Notes under the pieces: model-generated
The model's input: only the letters and a program-made list of their open reading frames with translations
The model's database searches: none
Told to the model about the DNA's origin: nothing
From: Chachezhania antarctica
Lineage (GTDB): Bacteria > Pseudomonadota > Alphaproteobacteria > Rhodobacterales > Rhodobacteraceae
Assembly (NCBI RefSeq): GCF_003646465.1
Contig: NZ_QZEX01000001.1
Span: forward strand, 434,001 to 498,000
Length of the DNA: 64,000 nucleotides
Reading direction: 5' to 3'
In this document: piece by piece, positions 49,211 to 58,764 of the stretch
Position numbering within the stretch: position 1 is the first letter of the stretch
Layout: each line of letters begins with the position of its first letter
Made by a program: the position numbers and the translations under genes

Positions 49211-50515
49211 TCAGGCGGCGTGGGCCGCCAGGGCTGCGGGTTTCGGCCCCCCGGTGGCCCAGTCGAGAAGCTCAACCGTATGCACCACCGGCACGCCGCT
49301 GCCCGATCCGATCTGGATCATGCAGCCGATATTGCCCGCCGCGATGATCTGCGGGTCGGTGGCCTTTAGCGTTTCGATCTTGCGCGCCTTCAACTGCGCG
49401 GAGATCTCGGGCTGCATCAGGTTGTACGTCCCGGCGGACCCGCAGCACAGGTGCGGGTCGGCGGGTTCCACCACCTGGAACCCGGCGGTCTTCAGCAGGT
49501 CCTTCGGCGCGAACTTCACCTTCTGCCCGTGCTGCAAGGAACAGGCGGCATGATAGGCGACGCGCGTACCGGCTGCGGGGTTCGTCATGTCCTCGGGCAG
49601 GCCGATCCGCGTCAACAGTTCGGACACATCGACCGCCAGCCCGGCCACGCGGGCGGCATCTTCGGCCAGTTCGTGGTGCGCGAACATATGCCCGTAATCC
49701 TTCACCGTCGTCCCGCAGCCCGAGGTATTGATCACGATGGCATCGAGCCCCTCGCCATCCATCTCCGCCGTCCAGGCGCGGATGTTGTGCGCGGCGGTCG
49801 CGTGGGCATCGGACGAACGGCCCATGTGATGGGTCAGCGCCCCGCAGCAGCCGGCGCCCTTGGCCACGATAACCTCGCAGCCCAGCCGGGTCAGCAGGCG
49901 TATCGTGGCGTCGTTGATATCGGTGTTCAGAGCCCGCTGCGCACATCCCGTCATCAGGGCGACGCGGAGTTTCTTCGGCGCTGTGGGGGCAAAGCTTTGC
50001 GGATCGTCATTGCGGCTGACCGGAGGCAGCCGCTTCGGCGCCATGTCCAGCATCGCGCGCAGGCGTGCATCCGGCACCAGCCCCCGGAACGGTCGCGCGA
50101 CCCGCGCGCCCAGAAGCGCCAGCCGGAACCGCGTCGGATAGGGCAGGATCTGCGCCAGCACCCAGCGCAGCGCGCGGTCGGTGAAGGGCCGCTTGTAGCG
50201 TTCCTCGATATAGGCGCGCGCATGGTCGACCAGATGCATGTAATGCACGCCCGACGGGCAGGTCGTCATGCAGGCCAGGCACGACAGGCAGCGGTCGATA
50301 TGCTTGACGGTCTTCGGATCGGGATCGCGCTCGTTCTCCAGCATGTCCTTGATCAGGTAGATCCGACCGCGCGGGCTGTCGAGCTCGTCTCCCAGCACCT
50401 GGTAGGTGGGGCAGGTGGCGGTGCAGAACCCGCAATGTACGCAGGCCCGCAGGATCTGGTTGGCGCGGGCGGTGCCGGGATTGGCCAGCTGGCTGTCGGT
50501 GAAATTCGTCTGCAT
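49211..50515 (-). CDS. glcF: Glycolate oxidase iron-sulfur subunit GlcF
   Basis: GlcF (434 aa) passes electrons from glycolate oxidase. Two [4Fe-4S] clusters are bound by CVHCGFCTATCPTY and CLSCLACMTTCPSG (about residues 28-39 and 79-90). Two CCG domains contain GAGCCGALTHHMG and HLCCGSAGTYNLMQP. Last of the glcD-glcE-glcF operon, 8 bases after glcE. Glycolate, produced by phytoplankton and photorespiration, is a common substrate of marine roseobacters. Confidence 0.95.
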   Translation of the reverse strand: MQTNFTDSQLANPGTARANQILRACVHCGFCTATCPTYQVLGDELDSPRGRIYLIKDMLENERDPDPKTVKHIDRCLSCLACMTTCPSGVHYMHLVDHARAYIEERYKRPFTDRALRWVLAQILPYPTRFRLALLGARVARPFRGLVPDARLRAMLDMAPKRLPPVSRNDDPQSFAPTAPKKLRVALMTGCAQRALNTDINDATIRLLTRLGCEVIVAKGAGCCGALTHHMGRSSDAHATAAHNIRAWTAEMDGEGLDAIVINTSGCGTTVKDYGHMFAHHELAEDAARVAGLAVDVSELLTRIGLPEDMTNPAAGTRVAYHAACSLQHGQKVKFAPKDLLKTAGFQVVEPADPHLCCGSAGTYNLMQPEISAQLKARKIETLKATDPQIIAAGNIGCMIQIGSGSGVPVVHTVELLDWATGGPKPAALAAHAA

Positions 50516-50523
50516 GTGGCCTC

Positions 50524-51648
50524 TCAGGCGGCCCGGGCCATCAGGCCGGGATTGAACAGTCCCTTCGGATCGAACCGCGCCCGCAGGCCGGCGGTCAGGG
50601 CCGCGACAGGGGCGGGCTCAGACTGAAACGTGCCAAGCTGCGCGCGCGTCTCGGGCGCGGCGCGGACGAGTGTCGCATGGCCCCCGAAATCGCCCAGCCG
50701 GGTCCGCAGATCGGTGCCCTTTGGCATCAGCACCCAGATCAGCCCGCCGCCCCAGTCGAAGATCAGCCCGCTGGCCCCGGCCTTTTCGGCCAGTGCCGGG
50801 GCGTCGGACGGCTTGCACGACACCCGCCAGACATCGCCGGCCGCTTCGTGAAACGGCTTCACGTCGCGAATCGCCGCCCAGTCGGCCGCGGTGTCGAGCG
50901 CCACATGCGCCGCGCCGAAGCCCTCCAGCAAGGCCTGCAGCCGCCCCGTCCGGTAGCGCACCTGCTCCTCGAACCCTTCCACGCGGATCATGGTCACCGG
51001 CGCGCCATCCGGCCCCTCAGGCAGATGGGCCGCCCCCGTCACCTCGAACGGAGATCCCAGCGTCCGCGACATCGCCGCCACCGCGCGTTCGGTCGACAAC
51101 CCGGTCAGTACGACACTGCCCTGCGCGGCGGGTGCTGGCAGGACCTTAAGCGCCACTTCCGTCAGCACGCCAAGGCTGCCCCAGCTTCCCGCCGTCAGCT
51201 TGACCAGATCATAGCCGGTCACGTTTTTCATCACGCGCCCGCCATTGCGGATCACGGTCCCGGTCCCGTCGACGAACCGAACGCCCAGTGCGAAATCCCG
51301 CGCCGCGCCCGCCTGTATCCGCCGGGGGCCGGAGACATTGGCCGCGATCACCCCGCCGATCGTCGGCGCGCCAACGGTCCCCAGAAGCCCGCGATGATCC
51401 ATCGGCTCGAACGCCAGTCGCTGGCCCTCGGCCGCCAGCGCCGTCTCGACCTCCGCCACCGCAGTCCCCGCCTGCACTACCAGCGTCAGCGCGCCGGGCT
51501 CGTAAAGCGTGATCCCCGACAAGCCGCCGGTCTCGATCACCTCGCCGGTCTCGGGCCGCACACCCCGCGTGCCGCCCCCGACAATCGCCAAGGGCCCTTG
51601 GGCCGTCGCCACCGCTTCTGCAAGCTCTGCCTCAGTTCCCGGTCGCAC
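50524..51648 (-). CDS. glcE: Glycolate oxidase FAD-binding subunit GlcE
   Basis: GlcE (374 aa) carries the second FAD-binding domain of the complex. PLAIVGGGTRGVRPETGE and LAFEPMDHRGLLGTVGAPTIGGVIAANVSGPRRI (key element GTVGAPTIGGVIAAN) are typical. VMKNVTGYDLVKLTAGSWGSLG and the C-terminal GLFNPGLM complete it. The start is the GTG at 51648; its GAAGGGG ribosome binding site appears to be contributed by the repeat element just upstream. Second gene of the glc operon. Confidence 0.92.
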   Translation of the reverse strand: MRPGTEAELAEAVATAQGPLAIVGGGTRGVRPETGEVIETGGLSGITLYEPGALTLVVQAGTAVAEVETALAAEGQRLAFEPMDHRGLLGTVGAPTIGGVIAANVSGPRRIQAGAARDFALGVRFVDGTGTVIRNGGRVMKNVTGYDLVKLTAGSWGSLGVLTEVALKVLPAPAAQGSVVLTGLSTERAVAAMSRTLGSPFEVTGAAHLPEGPDGAPVTMIRVEGFEEQVRYRTGRLQALLEGFGAAHVALDTAADWAAIRDVKPFHEAAGDVWRVSCKPSDAPALAEKAGASGLIFDWGGGLIWVLMPKGTDLRTRLGDFGGHATLVRAAPETRAQLGTFQSEPAPVAALTAGLRARFDPKGLFNPGLMARAA

Positions 51649-51655
51649 CGGCCAT

Positions 51656-51713
51656 CCCCTTCTTCTTTCCGGAAATACTCGCGGGGGGCACGGGGGGCCG
51701 CCAGCCCCCCGCC
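51656..51713. repeat. Dispersed intergenic hairpin repeat, copy 3 (inside glc operon)
   Basis: Contains CTTCTTCTTTCCGGAAATACTC and a GGGGGGC/GCCCCCC hairpin, the same blocks as copies 1, 2, 4 and 5. It lies in the 72-base gap between glcD and glcE, the only copy between co-directional genes of one apparent operon. Confidence 0.65.
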
Positions 51714-51720
51714 TGTGCCC

Positions 51721-53166
51721 TCACGCCGCCACGTCCCGTTGCCGCCGCGCGCCTGACGCATCCAGCGGGAAGACCTTCGCCGGGTTCAGAAGCCACGCCG
51801 GATCGAACACGTCCTTCACCGCCATCTGCGCCTCCAGATCCGCGTCGCCATATTGCACCCGCATCAGATCGCGCTTTTCCACGCCCACGCCATGTTCGCC
51901 CGTCAGGCAACCGCCGACCTCGACGCACAGCTTCAGGATCTCGGCGCCGAAGGCCTCGCAGATCTCAAGCTGGCCCGGCGTATTGGCATCGAACAGGATC
52001 AGCGGATGCATGTTCCCGTCGCCGGCATGGAAGACGTTCGCCACCTTCAGCCCGAACTCCTCCGACATCTCGCCCATGCGCCGCAGCACCTCGGGAAGGG
52101 CTGACACCGGGATCGTCCCGTCGAGGCACATGTAATCGTTCAGCACGCCCATCGCCCCGAAGGCGCTCTTGCGTCCCAGCCAGATCCGCGCGGCATCGTC
52201 GGCATCCCGCGCCTCGCGCAGTTCCACCGGATCGTGCCGCCGGGCGATCTCCAGGATCGTCTCAAGCTGCGCCGCGATCTCGGGGTCGGAGCCTTCGACC
52301 TCCACGATCAGCAGCGCCTCGCAAAGCGGATAACCCGCCTTGGCGAAATCCTCGCACGCCTCGATACAGAGCTTGTCCATGAACTCGATCGCCACCGGCA
52401 GCACGCCCGACCGGATGATGTCGGCCACGCAGGCGCCGGCGGCTTCGCTGCTGTCGAACCCCATCAGAACAGGCCGCGCGCCTTCGGGCTTGTGCAGGAT
52501 GCGCAAGGTGGCTTCCGTCACCACGCCCAGTTGCCCTTCCGACCCGCAGACGACGCCCAGAAGATCCAGGCCGCCGGCATCCAGATGCGCGCCGCCAAGT
52601 TCCACCACGGTGCCGTCCATCAGCACCATTTTCACGCCCATCAGGTTATTCGTGGTGACACCATATTTCAGGCAATGCGCCCCGCCCGAGTTCATCGCCA
52701 CGTTGCCCGCGATTGCGCAGGCCAGCTGGCTGGACGGGTCCGGGGCGTAGAAGAAGCCTTCCGCCTCGACCGCGCCGGTGACGGACAGGTTCGTGCGCCC
52801 CGTCTGCACCCGGATGAACCGGTTTTCATAGTCGGTTTCCAGAACGTCGCTCATCCGCGCCACGCCCAGGATCACGCTGTCGGCCGTGGGCAAGGCCCCG
52901 CCCGCAAGCGACGTGCCCGATCCGCGCGGGACAACCGGAACACCTTCCTGATGGCATATCTTCAGCACCGCCGCGACCTCCTCGGTCGAGCCGGGCAGGA
53001 CGGCCAGCATCGGCGGGCATGCATAGGCGGTCAGCGCGTCGCATTCGTAGACCTTCGCCTCGGCCGGGTCCGAGATCACGGCCTCCGCCGGCAGGACTTC
53101 GGACAGGCGGTCGCGCAGGCGGTCCTTCTTCGCAAGGATCGACGGATCAGGCTGCGGCATCTGCAT
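51721..53166 (-). CDS. glcD: Glycolate oxidase FAD-linked subunit GlcD
   Basis: GlcD (481 aa), the catalytic FAD subunit that oxidises glycolate to glyoxylate. The FAD site is VPVVPRGSGTSLAGGALP (about residues 70-87). GGAHCLKYGVTTNNLMG, FHAGDGNMHPLILFD and GGCLTGEHGVGVEKRDLM are conserved substrate and FAD segments. The start MQMPQPDPSILAKKDRLRD at 53166 has GGAGGT 5 bases upstream; the longer in-frame start does not. First of glcD-glcE-glcF. Confidence 0.95.
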   Translation of the reverse strand: MQMPQPDPSILAKKDRLRDRLSEVLPAEAVISDPAEAKVYECDALTAYACPPMLAVLPGSTEEVAAVLKICHQEGVPVVPRGSGTSLAGGALPTADSVILGVARMSDVLETDYENRFIRVQTGRTNLSVTGAVEAEGFFYAPDPSSQLACAIAGNVAMNSGGAHCLKYGVTTNNLMGVKMVLMDGTVVELGGAHLDAGGLDLLGVVCGSEGQLGVVTEATLRILHKPEGARPVLMGFDSSEAAGACVADIIRSGVLPVAIEFMDKLCIEACEDFAKAGYPLCEALLIVEVEGSDPEIAAQLETILEIARRHDPVELREARDADDAARIWLGRKSAFGAMGVLNDYMCLDGTIPVSALPEVLRRMGEMSEEFGLKVANVFHAGDGNMHPLILFDANTPGQLEICEAFGAEILKLCVEVGGCLTGEHGVGVEKRDLMRVQYGDADLEAQMAVKDVFDPAWLLNPAKVFPLDASGARRQRDVAA

Positions 53167-53325
53167 GTGGCACCTCCATCGCCGGGCGGTCGCTGACCGA
53201 CCCTTTCGAACATCCAGCCTAGCGCCTTTCGATCCGTCAAGAAACCTGTTCCGGCCGGGGCAGGGTAACAGCACCCAACGAAGTGTTTACCTCCGGGACC
53301 TCCTGCGCCGGGTAAGGTCCGCAGC

Positions 53326-53685
53326 ATGAGACTTGTTGCAACCCTGTGCCTCGGCTTCATCGCCGGGCAGGCCGCCGCCGATCCGGCTGTGATCGAGAAC
53401 GTGGAGGCCGTGCAAAGCGGCGCCACCTGGCGGTTCGACGTCACCTTGCGCCACGGCGACACGGGCGCACATTATGTCGATGCGTTCCGTGTTCTGGACA
53501 CGGACGGCAACGTCCTGGGCACGCGGGTCCTGTTGCATTCGCACGAGAATGAACAACCCTTCACGCGGTCGCTAATGGGCGTTGCGTTGCCTGAAGGAAC
53601 TGATGTCGTGCAGGTGGAAAGCCGGGACACGACGACCGGCTGGTCAGGAAATCTGCAGGACGTTCAGCTGACGCCAGACGGCTAG
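53326..53685 (+). CDS. Small exported hypothetical protein
   Basis: A 119-residue protein with a signal peptide (LVATLCLGFIAGQAAADP, cleavage near residue 18). The remaining 100 residues form a probable beta-sandwich: WRFDVTLRHGDTGAHYVDAF, VLDTDGNVLGTRVLLHSHEN and QPFTRSLMGVALPEG. Similar short exported proteins are common in proteobacteria without known function. It stands alone, divergent from glcD and convergent with rlmH. Confidence 0.8.
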   Translation: MRLVATLCLGFIAGQAAADPAVIENVEAVQSGATWRFDVTLRHGDTGAHYVDAFRVLDTDGNVLGTRVLLHSHENEQPFTRSLMGVALPEGTDVVQVESRDTTTGWSGNLQDVQLTPDG

Positions 53686-53716
53686 GCCGCAACGCGCCAC
53701 AACCAGTCTGCGCCGG

Positions 53717-54187
53717 TCAGGCCCGGTGATAGGGGCTTCCCGAAAGAATCGTCGCCGCACGGTAAAGCTGTTCGGCCAGCATCACGCGGACCAGCATATG
53801 CGGCCAGACCATGGTGCCGAAGGACAGCATCAGGTCGGCCTCGCCCCGCAATCCCGGGTCCAGCCCGTCGGCGCCGCCGATCATCAGGGTCACGTCACCG
53901 CGCCCGTCATCGCGCCAGTGCGCAAGGTGGTCGGCGAATTTTTCTGATCGAAGGGTCTTGCCGCGTTCGTCCAGCAGCAGCGTCACCGCGCCGTCGGGGC
54001 GGGCCTTGCGCAGCAGGTCGGCCTCGGCCGTCATGCCGGCGTTCTTCTTGTCCTCGACCTCCACCACCCGCGCCGGGCCAAGGCCCAGGGCGCGGCCGGT
54101 GCGGTCGAAACGGGTCAGGTAATCATCGACAAGCGTCTTTTCGGGGCCTGCGCGCAGGCGCCCGACCGCGCAGATCGTGATGCGCAT
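53717..54187 (-). CDS. rlmH: 23S rRNA (pseudouridine1915-N3)-methyltransferase RlmH
   Basis: RlmH (156 aa), a SPOUT methyltransferase acting on pseudouridine 1915 of mature 70S ribosomes. MRITICAVGRL at the start, VTLLLDERGKTLRSEKFADHL, LMIGGADGLDP and LSFGTMVWPHMLVRVMLAEQLYRA are diagnostic. The C-terminal SPYHRA is exact. 47 bases downstream of rsfS, the usual pair. Confidence 0.96.
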   Translation of the reverse strand: MRITICAVGRLRAGPEKTLVDDYLTRFDRTGRALGLGPARVVEVEDKKNAGMTAEADLLRKARPDGAVTLLLDERGKTLRSEKFADHLAHWRDDGRGDVTLMIGGADGLDPGLRGEADLMLSFGTMVWPHMLVRVMLAEQLYRAATILSGSPYHRA

Positions 54188-54234
54188 ACCAGCATCCAAT
54201 CAGGCCTCGAAGGACCCCGGAAAGGTCAGTGTCT

Positions 54235-54594
54235 TCAGACGTTCGCCGCGGAGGCGTCGCCGGGAAGCCACATCTTTTCGAGCTGGTAGAACTCGCGCAC
54301 TTCGGGACGGAATACATGAACGATCACGTCGCCGGTATCGATCAGCACCCAGTCACCGGTCTCCTTGCCTTCCATGCGGGCGGAACGCCCGTATTCGGAC
54401 TTGAGCCGGTCGATGAGCTTTTCGGCCATGGCAGAGACCTGGCGCGACGAACGCCCCGTGGCCACGACCATGTAGTCGCCGATGGCAGATTTGCCGCGCA
54501 GATCAATCTGCACGATGTCTTCCGCCTTGTCATCGTCAAGAGAATTCAGGATTCGATCCAGGAGCGCTTCGCTCGTCAGATCGGTGTGGGCCAT
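54235..54594 (-). CDS. rsfS: Ribosome silencing factor RsfS
   Basis: RsfS (119 aa from this start) binds L14 and blocks subunit joining under nutrient stress. AEDIVQIDLRGKSAIGDYMVVATGRSSRQVSAMAEKL is the core (key elements: DIVQIDLRGKSAIGDYMVV, SSRQV). GDWVLIDTGDVIVHVFRPEVREFY and LEKMW complete it. The start is uncertain; in-frame ATGs also occur at 54621 and 54660, but 54594 gives the usual length. Confidence 0.92.
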   Translation of the reverse strand: MAHTDLTSEALLDRILNSLDDDKAEDIVQIDLRGKSAIGDYMVVATGRSSRQVSAMAEKLIDRLKSEYGRSARMEGKETGDWVLIDTGDVIVHVFRPEVREFYQLEKMWLPGDASAANV

Positions 54595-54750
54595 CAGGCC
54601 GGCCCGCTCGTCGGCAACCATGACCGCGTCAGCGTGGGTTGACAGGACATCGTCCTCCATTGGTTCACGCCGTGAAACCGCGGCGCTCGGGTATCGCAAA
54701 AATAGCAATCTATCGGCAAAGTTTCAATGACGCTGGCGTAGAGTGGTAAC

Positions 54751-56139
54751 TCACGGTGCGTCAGAAGGCGGTTTCCCGGGCGAATCGTCGCCGAGAAGCC
54801 GCACTTCGCGCTGCGGGAACGGGATCGAAATGCCGTTTTCCCGGAACGCGTCCCAGAGCGCAAGGTAGACATTGCCCCGCACGTTGGTCAGCCCCAACGT
54901 CGTGTCCGAGATCCAGAACCGCAAGATGTAGTCGACGCTGCTGTCCCCGAACCCCACTATATGACAGACCGGCGCGCTGGGCACCGAAAGCACCCTCTGC
55001 ACACCGGATGCCGCCTCGATGGCCACGCGGCGCACCTTGTGCGGATCGTCCTGGTAGGACGTGCCGAAGTGGATATCCAGCCGCACACGTTCGTTGGAAT
55101 GGGTCCAGTTGACCACCTGTCCGGTGATCAGGTCCTCGTTCGGGATCAGGTATTCCCGTCCGTCCCGCGTCACCACGGACACGTAGCGCGCGCCCAGAGA
55201 ATCGATCCAGCCGAATGTTTCGCCCAGCGAGATCACGTCCCCCGGCTTGATCGACCGGTCGAGCAGGATGATCACCCCGGACACCAGGTTCGATACCACC
55301 TTCTGCAAGCCGAAGCCGATGCCGACCCCGATGGCGCCCGACAGGATCGCCAGCCCGGTCAGGTCGAACCCCAGTGCCTGAACGCCGAACAGCACGACCA
55401 TCCCGTACAGAACAAGCTGGGTGATCTTGATCCCCAGCACCTGCATCGAAGGCGAGATGTCTTCGTTCCGCCGCAACCCACCGGCGGCGGCGTTGGTCAG
55501 CAGCCGCGCACCGATCAAGAGCGCGGTAATCAGCACGAGCGCCTTGATCAGTACCAAAGCCGTCAGCCGGAAGGTTCCGATGCTCAGCGCCAGTTGATCC
55601 AGGAAGGTTACCGTCTCGTCCAGGAATCCAAGGGCGAGAAGCGTCACGTAGGCCCAGAGCGACACCTCGACCACGCGTCTCAGCGTCCGGTTGCGCACCA
55701 GCCGGGACCCGATCCCGATGGCCAGCCAGGCAAGGGCAATGGTGGCGACTATCCCGATCAGCCAGCTGCGCGAGGGCCAGGTGACCTCCTGCATCACCGC
55801 GTAGACGGTCCAGGACAGGATCACGAAATAGATCATGCTCAGCCGGTCGCGCAGGTGGATCAGCAAACGCAGCTGCCATTTCGGCCAGCCCGCGCGGGCC
55901 CGCATCCAGCCGTCGATCCGCTCGCGCGTCGCCAGCCGCAGCAGGATCGACAGGCCGACCAGCCCCAGCAGGATCAGGATCTGGTATTGCCGCCAGCCCG
56001 GTGTGATCACGATCAGCCAGAGGGATTCCAGCCAGTCGAGCACCGAATTCGCTGCGGCATGGGGATCGAGCTCAAGTTCCGTGGCAAGGAGCGGCGGCGG
56101 GTCGGCGCCCGGGGTCTCGGGGGTGATTTCCTCGTCCAT
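54751..56139 (-). CDS. MscS-family mechanosensitive ion channel
   Basis: A 462-residue inner-membrane channel opened by membrane tension during hypo-osmotic shock. Four or five N-terminal helices lead to the pore helix and beta domain: AILSGAIGVGIGFGLQKVVSNLVSGVIILLDRSIKPGDVI (key element GVGIGFGLQKVVSNLVSG, about residues 255-272). IDSLGARYVSVVTRDGREYLIPNEDLI follows. The protein has extra N-terminal helices compared with small MscS. The start MDEEITPETPG has AAGGA upstream, at a long distance. Divergent from leuC. Confidence 0.9.
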   Translation of the reverse strand: MDEEITPETPGADPPPLLATELELDPHAAANSVLDWLESLWLIVITPGWRQYQILILLGLVGLSILLRLATRERIDGWMRARAGWPKWQLRLLIHLRDRLSMIYFVILSWTVYAVMQEVTWPSRSWLIGIVATIALAWLAIGIGSRLVRNRTLRRVVEVSLWAYVTLLALGFLDETVTFLDQLALSIGTFRLTALVLIKALVLITALLIGARLLTNAAAGGLRRNEDISPSMQVLGIKITQLVLYGMVVLFGVQALGFDLTGLAILSGAIGVGIGFGLQKVVSNLVSGVIILLDRSIKPGDVISLGETFGWIDSLGARYVSVVTRDGREYLIPNEDLITGQVVNWTHSNERVRLDIHFGTSYQDDPHKVRRVAIEAASGVQRVLSVPSAPVCHIVGFGDSSVDYILRFWISDTTLGLTNVRGNVYLALWDAFRENGISIPFPQREVRLLGDDSPGKPPSDAP

Positions 56140-56408
56140 CGCGTGGTGGAGGTTCCTTCGTTCTGAACACGTCTTGAAGTAGTGTCGGCGGCGAGTTCGA
56201 CCATGAAGCCACGTTTCGCCGCTTGATTGCAACAGGTGGCGGGCGTATCTCCCGGGGCATGGATTATTCGCCGGAGATCAGGATCGAGCTTCAGGACCGC
56301 ACGCGACTGCGTGAGCGGTTCTTTGGCGCGTCCCGGTCCGTCCTTGCGCGTCTATGATGCGCATCACCCCCCAAGCCAGACAATTCCAAGCATGACGGGA
56401 GAGGACCG

Positions 56409-57812
56409 ATGTCCCCCAAGACACTCTATGACAAGATATGGGATGCCCACCTGGCCCACGAGGCCGACGACGGCACCTGCCTTCTGTATATCGACCGCCA
56501 CCTCGTTCACGAAGTGACCAGCCCGCAGGCCTTCGAAGGTCTGCGCATGGCCGGCCGCACGGTGCACGCGCCCGACAAGACCATCGCCGTCCCGGACCAC
56601 AACGTGCCGACGACGGCCGACCGCGTGAACGGCATCACGAACGAGGAAAGCCGCATCCAGGTCGATGCGCTGGACACCAACGCCAAGGAATTCGGCGTCC
56701 ATTACTACCCGGTCGACGATATCCGACAGGGCATCGTGCACATCGTGGGCCCGGAGCAGGGCTGGACGCTGCCCGGCATGACCGTCGTCTGCGGTGACAG
56801 CCACACGGCGACCCACGGGGCTTTCGGCGCGCTGGCCCACGGCATCGGCACGTCCGAGGTCGAGCACGTGCTGGCCACCCAGACCCTGATCCAGAGCAAG
56901 TCGAAGAACATGAAGGTCGAGATCACGGGCAAGCTGAGCCCGGGTGTCACGGCCAAGGACATCACCATGTCCGTGATCGGCCAGACGGGCACCGCGGGCG
57001 GCACCGGTTACGTGATCGAGTATTGCGGCGAAGCGATCCGCGATCTGTCGATGGAAGGCCGGATGACGGTCTGCAACATGGCGATCGAAGGCGGCGCCCG
57101 CGCCGGCCTGATCGCGCCCGACGAAAAGACGTTCGACTACGTGAAGGGCCGCCCCCATGCGCCGAAGGGTGCGCAATGGGAAGCGGCGCTGAACTGGTGG
57201 AAGACGCTCTATTCCGATGACGACGCGCATTGGGACAAGGTGATCACGCTGAAGGGCGAAGACATCGCCCCCGTCGTGACCTGGGGCACCTCTCCCGAGG
57301 ACGTGCTGCCGATCACCGCGAACGTTCCGGACCCGGCCGACTTCAAGGGCGGCAAGGTCGACGCCGTGAAACGCTCGCTGGAGTACATGGGCCTGACGCC
57401 CGGCATGCCGCTGTCCGAGGTCGAGGTTGATACCGTCTTCATCGGCTCGTGCACCAATGGCCGGATCGAGGATCTGCGCGCCGCGGCCGCCGTGCTGAAG
57501 GGCAAGAAGATCAAGGACGGGATGCGCGCCATGATCGTGCCCGGTTCGGGTCTTGTGCGCGCGCAGGCGGAAGAAGAGGGCCTTGCCGCCATCTTCGAAG
57601 AGGCCGGTTTCGAATGGCGCCTTGCGGGCTGTTCGATGTGCCTTGCGATGAACCCGGACCAGCTGGCGCCGGGCGAACGCTGCGCCTCGACATCGAACCG
57701 GAACTTCGAAGGCCGTCAGGGCCGTGGCGGACGCACCCACCTTGTCAGCCCCGCGATGGCCGCCGCCGCTGCCGTGACCGGCCGGCTGACGGACGTCCGC
57801 GACCTGACGTGA
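56409..57812 (+). CDS. leuC: 3-isopropylmalate dehydratase large subunit LeuC
   Basis: LeuC (467 aa) isomerises 2- to 3-isopropylmalate in leucine biosynthesis. The [4Fe-4S] ligands lie in [14 protein letters not shown] and [10 protein letters not shown] (about 347 and 407-410). [45 protein letters not shown] and [19 protein letters not shown] are diagnostic. GGGAGAGG precedes the ATG. Separated from leuD by the HdeD-like gene and a repeat element. Confidence 0.97.
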   Translation: MSPKTLYDKIWDAHLAHEADDGTCLLYIDRHLVHEVTSPQAFEGLRMAGRTVHAPDKTIAVPDHNVPTTADRVNGITNEESRIQVDALDTNAKEFGVHYYPVDDIRQGIVHIVGPEQGWTLPGMTVVCGDSHTATHGAFGALAHGIGTSEVEHVLATQTLIQSKSKNMKVEITGKLSPGVTAKDITMSVIGQTGTAGGTGYVIEYCGEAIRDLSMEGRMTVCNMAIEGGARAGLIAPDEKTFDYVKGRPHAPKGAQWEAALNWWKTLYSDDDAHWDKVITLKGEDIAPVVTWGTSPEDVLPITANVPDPADFKGGKVDAVKRSLEYMGLTPGMPLSEVEVDTVFIGSCTNGRIEDLRAAAAVLKGKKIKDGMRAMIVPGSGLVRAQAEEEGLAAIFEEAGFEWRLAGCSMCLAMNPDQLAPGERCASTSNRNFEGRQGRGGRTHLVSPAMAAAAAVTGRLTDVRDLT

Positions 57813-57953
57813 TCTGCGCGCGCCCCGGCATGCCCGGGGCGCGGCACACCGGCAACTGTTTTTCCGTTCGCGCGGTGCCCTGATTCTGGGCAATGGCATT
57901 ATCGGCAAAAACACTGTAAGGCTTTGGCCAGAAACAACTCTCGGGGTGGTACC

Positions 57954-58478
57954 ATGAGTGACTGGCTGAAATTTCTTCTTCTTGGCATCGCGTCCGTCGT
58001 CTTTGGCATCTTTGCCCTGGGCAACACGGTCGCCGCATCGATGGCCGTGGTCTACGTGACCGGGGCGCTGTTCCTTGTCGCCGGCGTGATCCAGATCTGG
58101 GGCGGCGTGACGACCGAGGACATGGGCAACCGCGTGCTGACGATCCTGATGGGCGTCCTTGCGGTGCTGCTGGGCGGATCGTTCCTTTACAACCCGCTGG
58201 AAGGCGCCGTGTCGCTTTCGCTCCTGATCCTGATCCTGATGGGGCTGAGCGGTATCGTCCGTCTCGTCCTGGCCTGGTCGATGCGGCAAAGCCCGTTCTT
58301 CTGGGCGATGCTGATCTCGGGCGCTCTGTCGATCGTGCTGGCGGGCTATATCTGGGCCAATTTCGGCGCGATCTCGACCAGCCTTCTCGGCATCCTTCTG
58401 GGGATCGAGCTGATCTTCAACGGCGCAGGTTTCATCGTGATGGCGCTGTTCATCCGGTCGGTGCGCCGCAAGGTCTGA
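57954..58478 (+). CDS. HdeD-like (DUF308) membrane protein
   Basis: A 174-residue inner-membrane protein with six short helices: WLKFLLLGIASVVFGIFAL, VVYVTGALFLVAGVIQIWGG, VLTILMGVLAVLLGGSFLYNP, LLILILMGLSGIVRLVLAW, FFWAMLISGALSIVLAGYIW and LLGILLGIELIFNGAGFIVM. The repeated GxxxxxxGxxxL pattern and SFLYNP match HdeD/DUF308, a family linked to acid resistance in enterobacteria. The role here is unknown. GGGGTGG precedes the ATG at 57954. It interrupts leuC and leuD. Confidence 0.88.
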   Translation: MSDWLKFLLLGIASVVFGIFALGNTVAASMAVVYVTGALFLVAGVIQIWGGVTTEDMGNRVLTILMGVLAVLLGGSFLYNPLEGAVSLSLLILILMGLSGIVRLVLAWSMRQSPFFWAMLISGALSIVLAGYIWANFGAISTSLLGILLGIELIFNGAGFIVMALFIRSVRRKV

Positions 58479-58549
58479 TCGTCGTCGGGCGCGGGCAGGG
58501 TAGACCCGCCGCGCCTGCTTCATCGGCGCTGGGTCGCGGGGCTGGACGG

Positions 58550-58619
58550 GCAGGGGGCTCTGCCCCCGTCCGGGCCTGCGGCCCGGACTCCCCCGGAGTA
58601 TTTGGGAAAAGAAGAACAG
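58550..58619. repeat. Dispersed intergenic hairpin repeat, copy 4
   Basis: GGGGGCTCTGCCCCC hairpin, then GTCCGGGCCTGCGGCCCGGAC hairpin (in parts), then the core CCCGGAGTATTTGGGAAAAG. It lies between the HdeD-like gene and leuD, both on the plus strand. Confidence 0.8.
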
Positions 58620-58764
58620 GGGACGCGCCCGGCCTTTTGCCCGGTCCGTTTTCCTGCATCGTTATCCCGGCGCGTGACGGCCAAGGGCCGTTTTCCATGG
58701 CCCGAAAGCTTGTCTTGGCGGCCGTTAGATGGTTTACAGCCTCATCCATTTCAGGAGACACGCT

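Noticed and set aside
56364-58523. 719-codon minus-strand frame opposite leuC and the HdeD-like gene
   Set aside because: His/Arg-rich antisense product with no family similarity.
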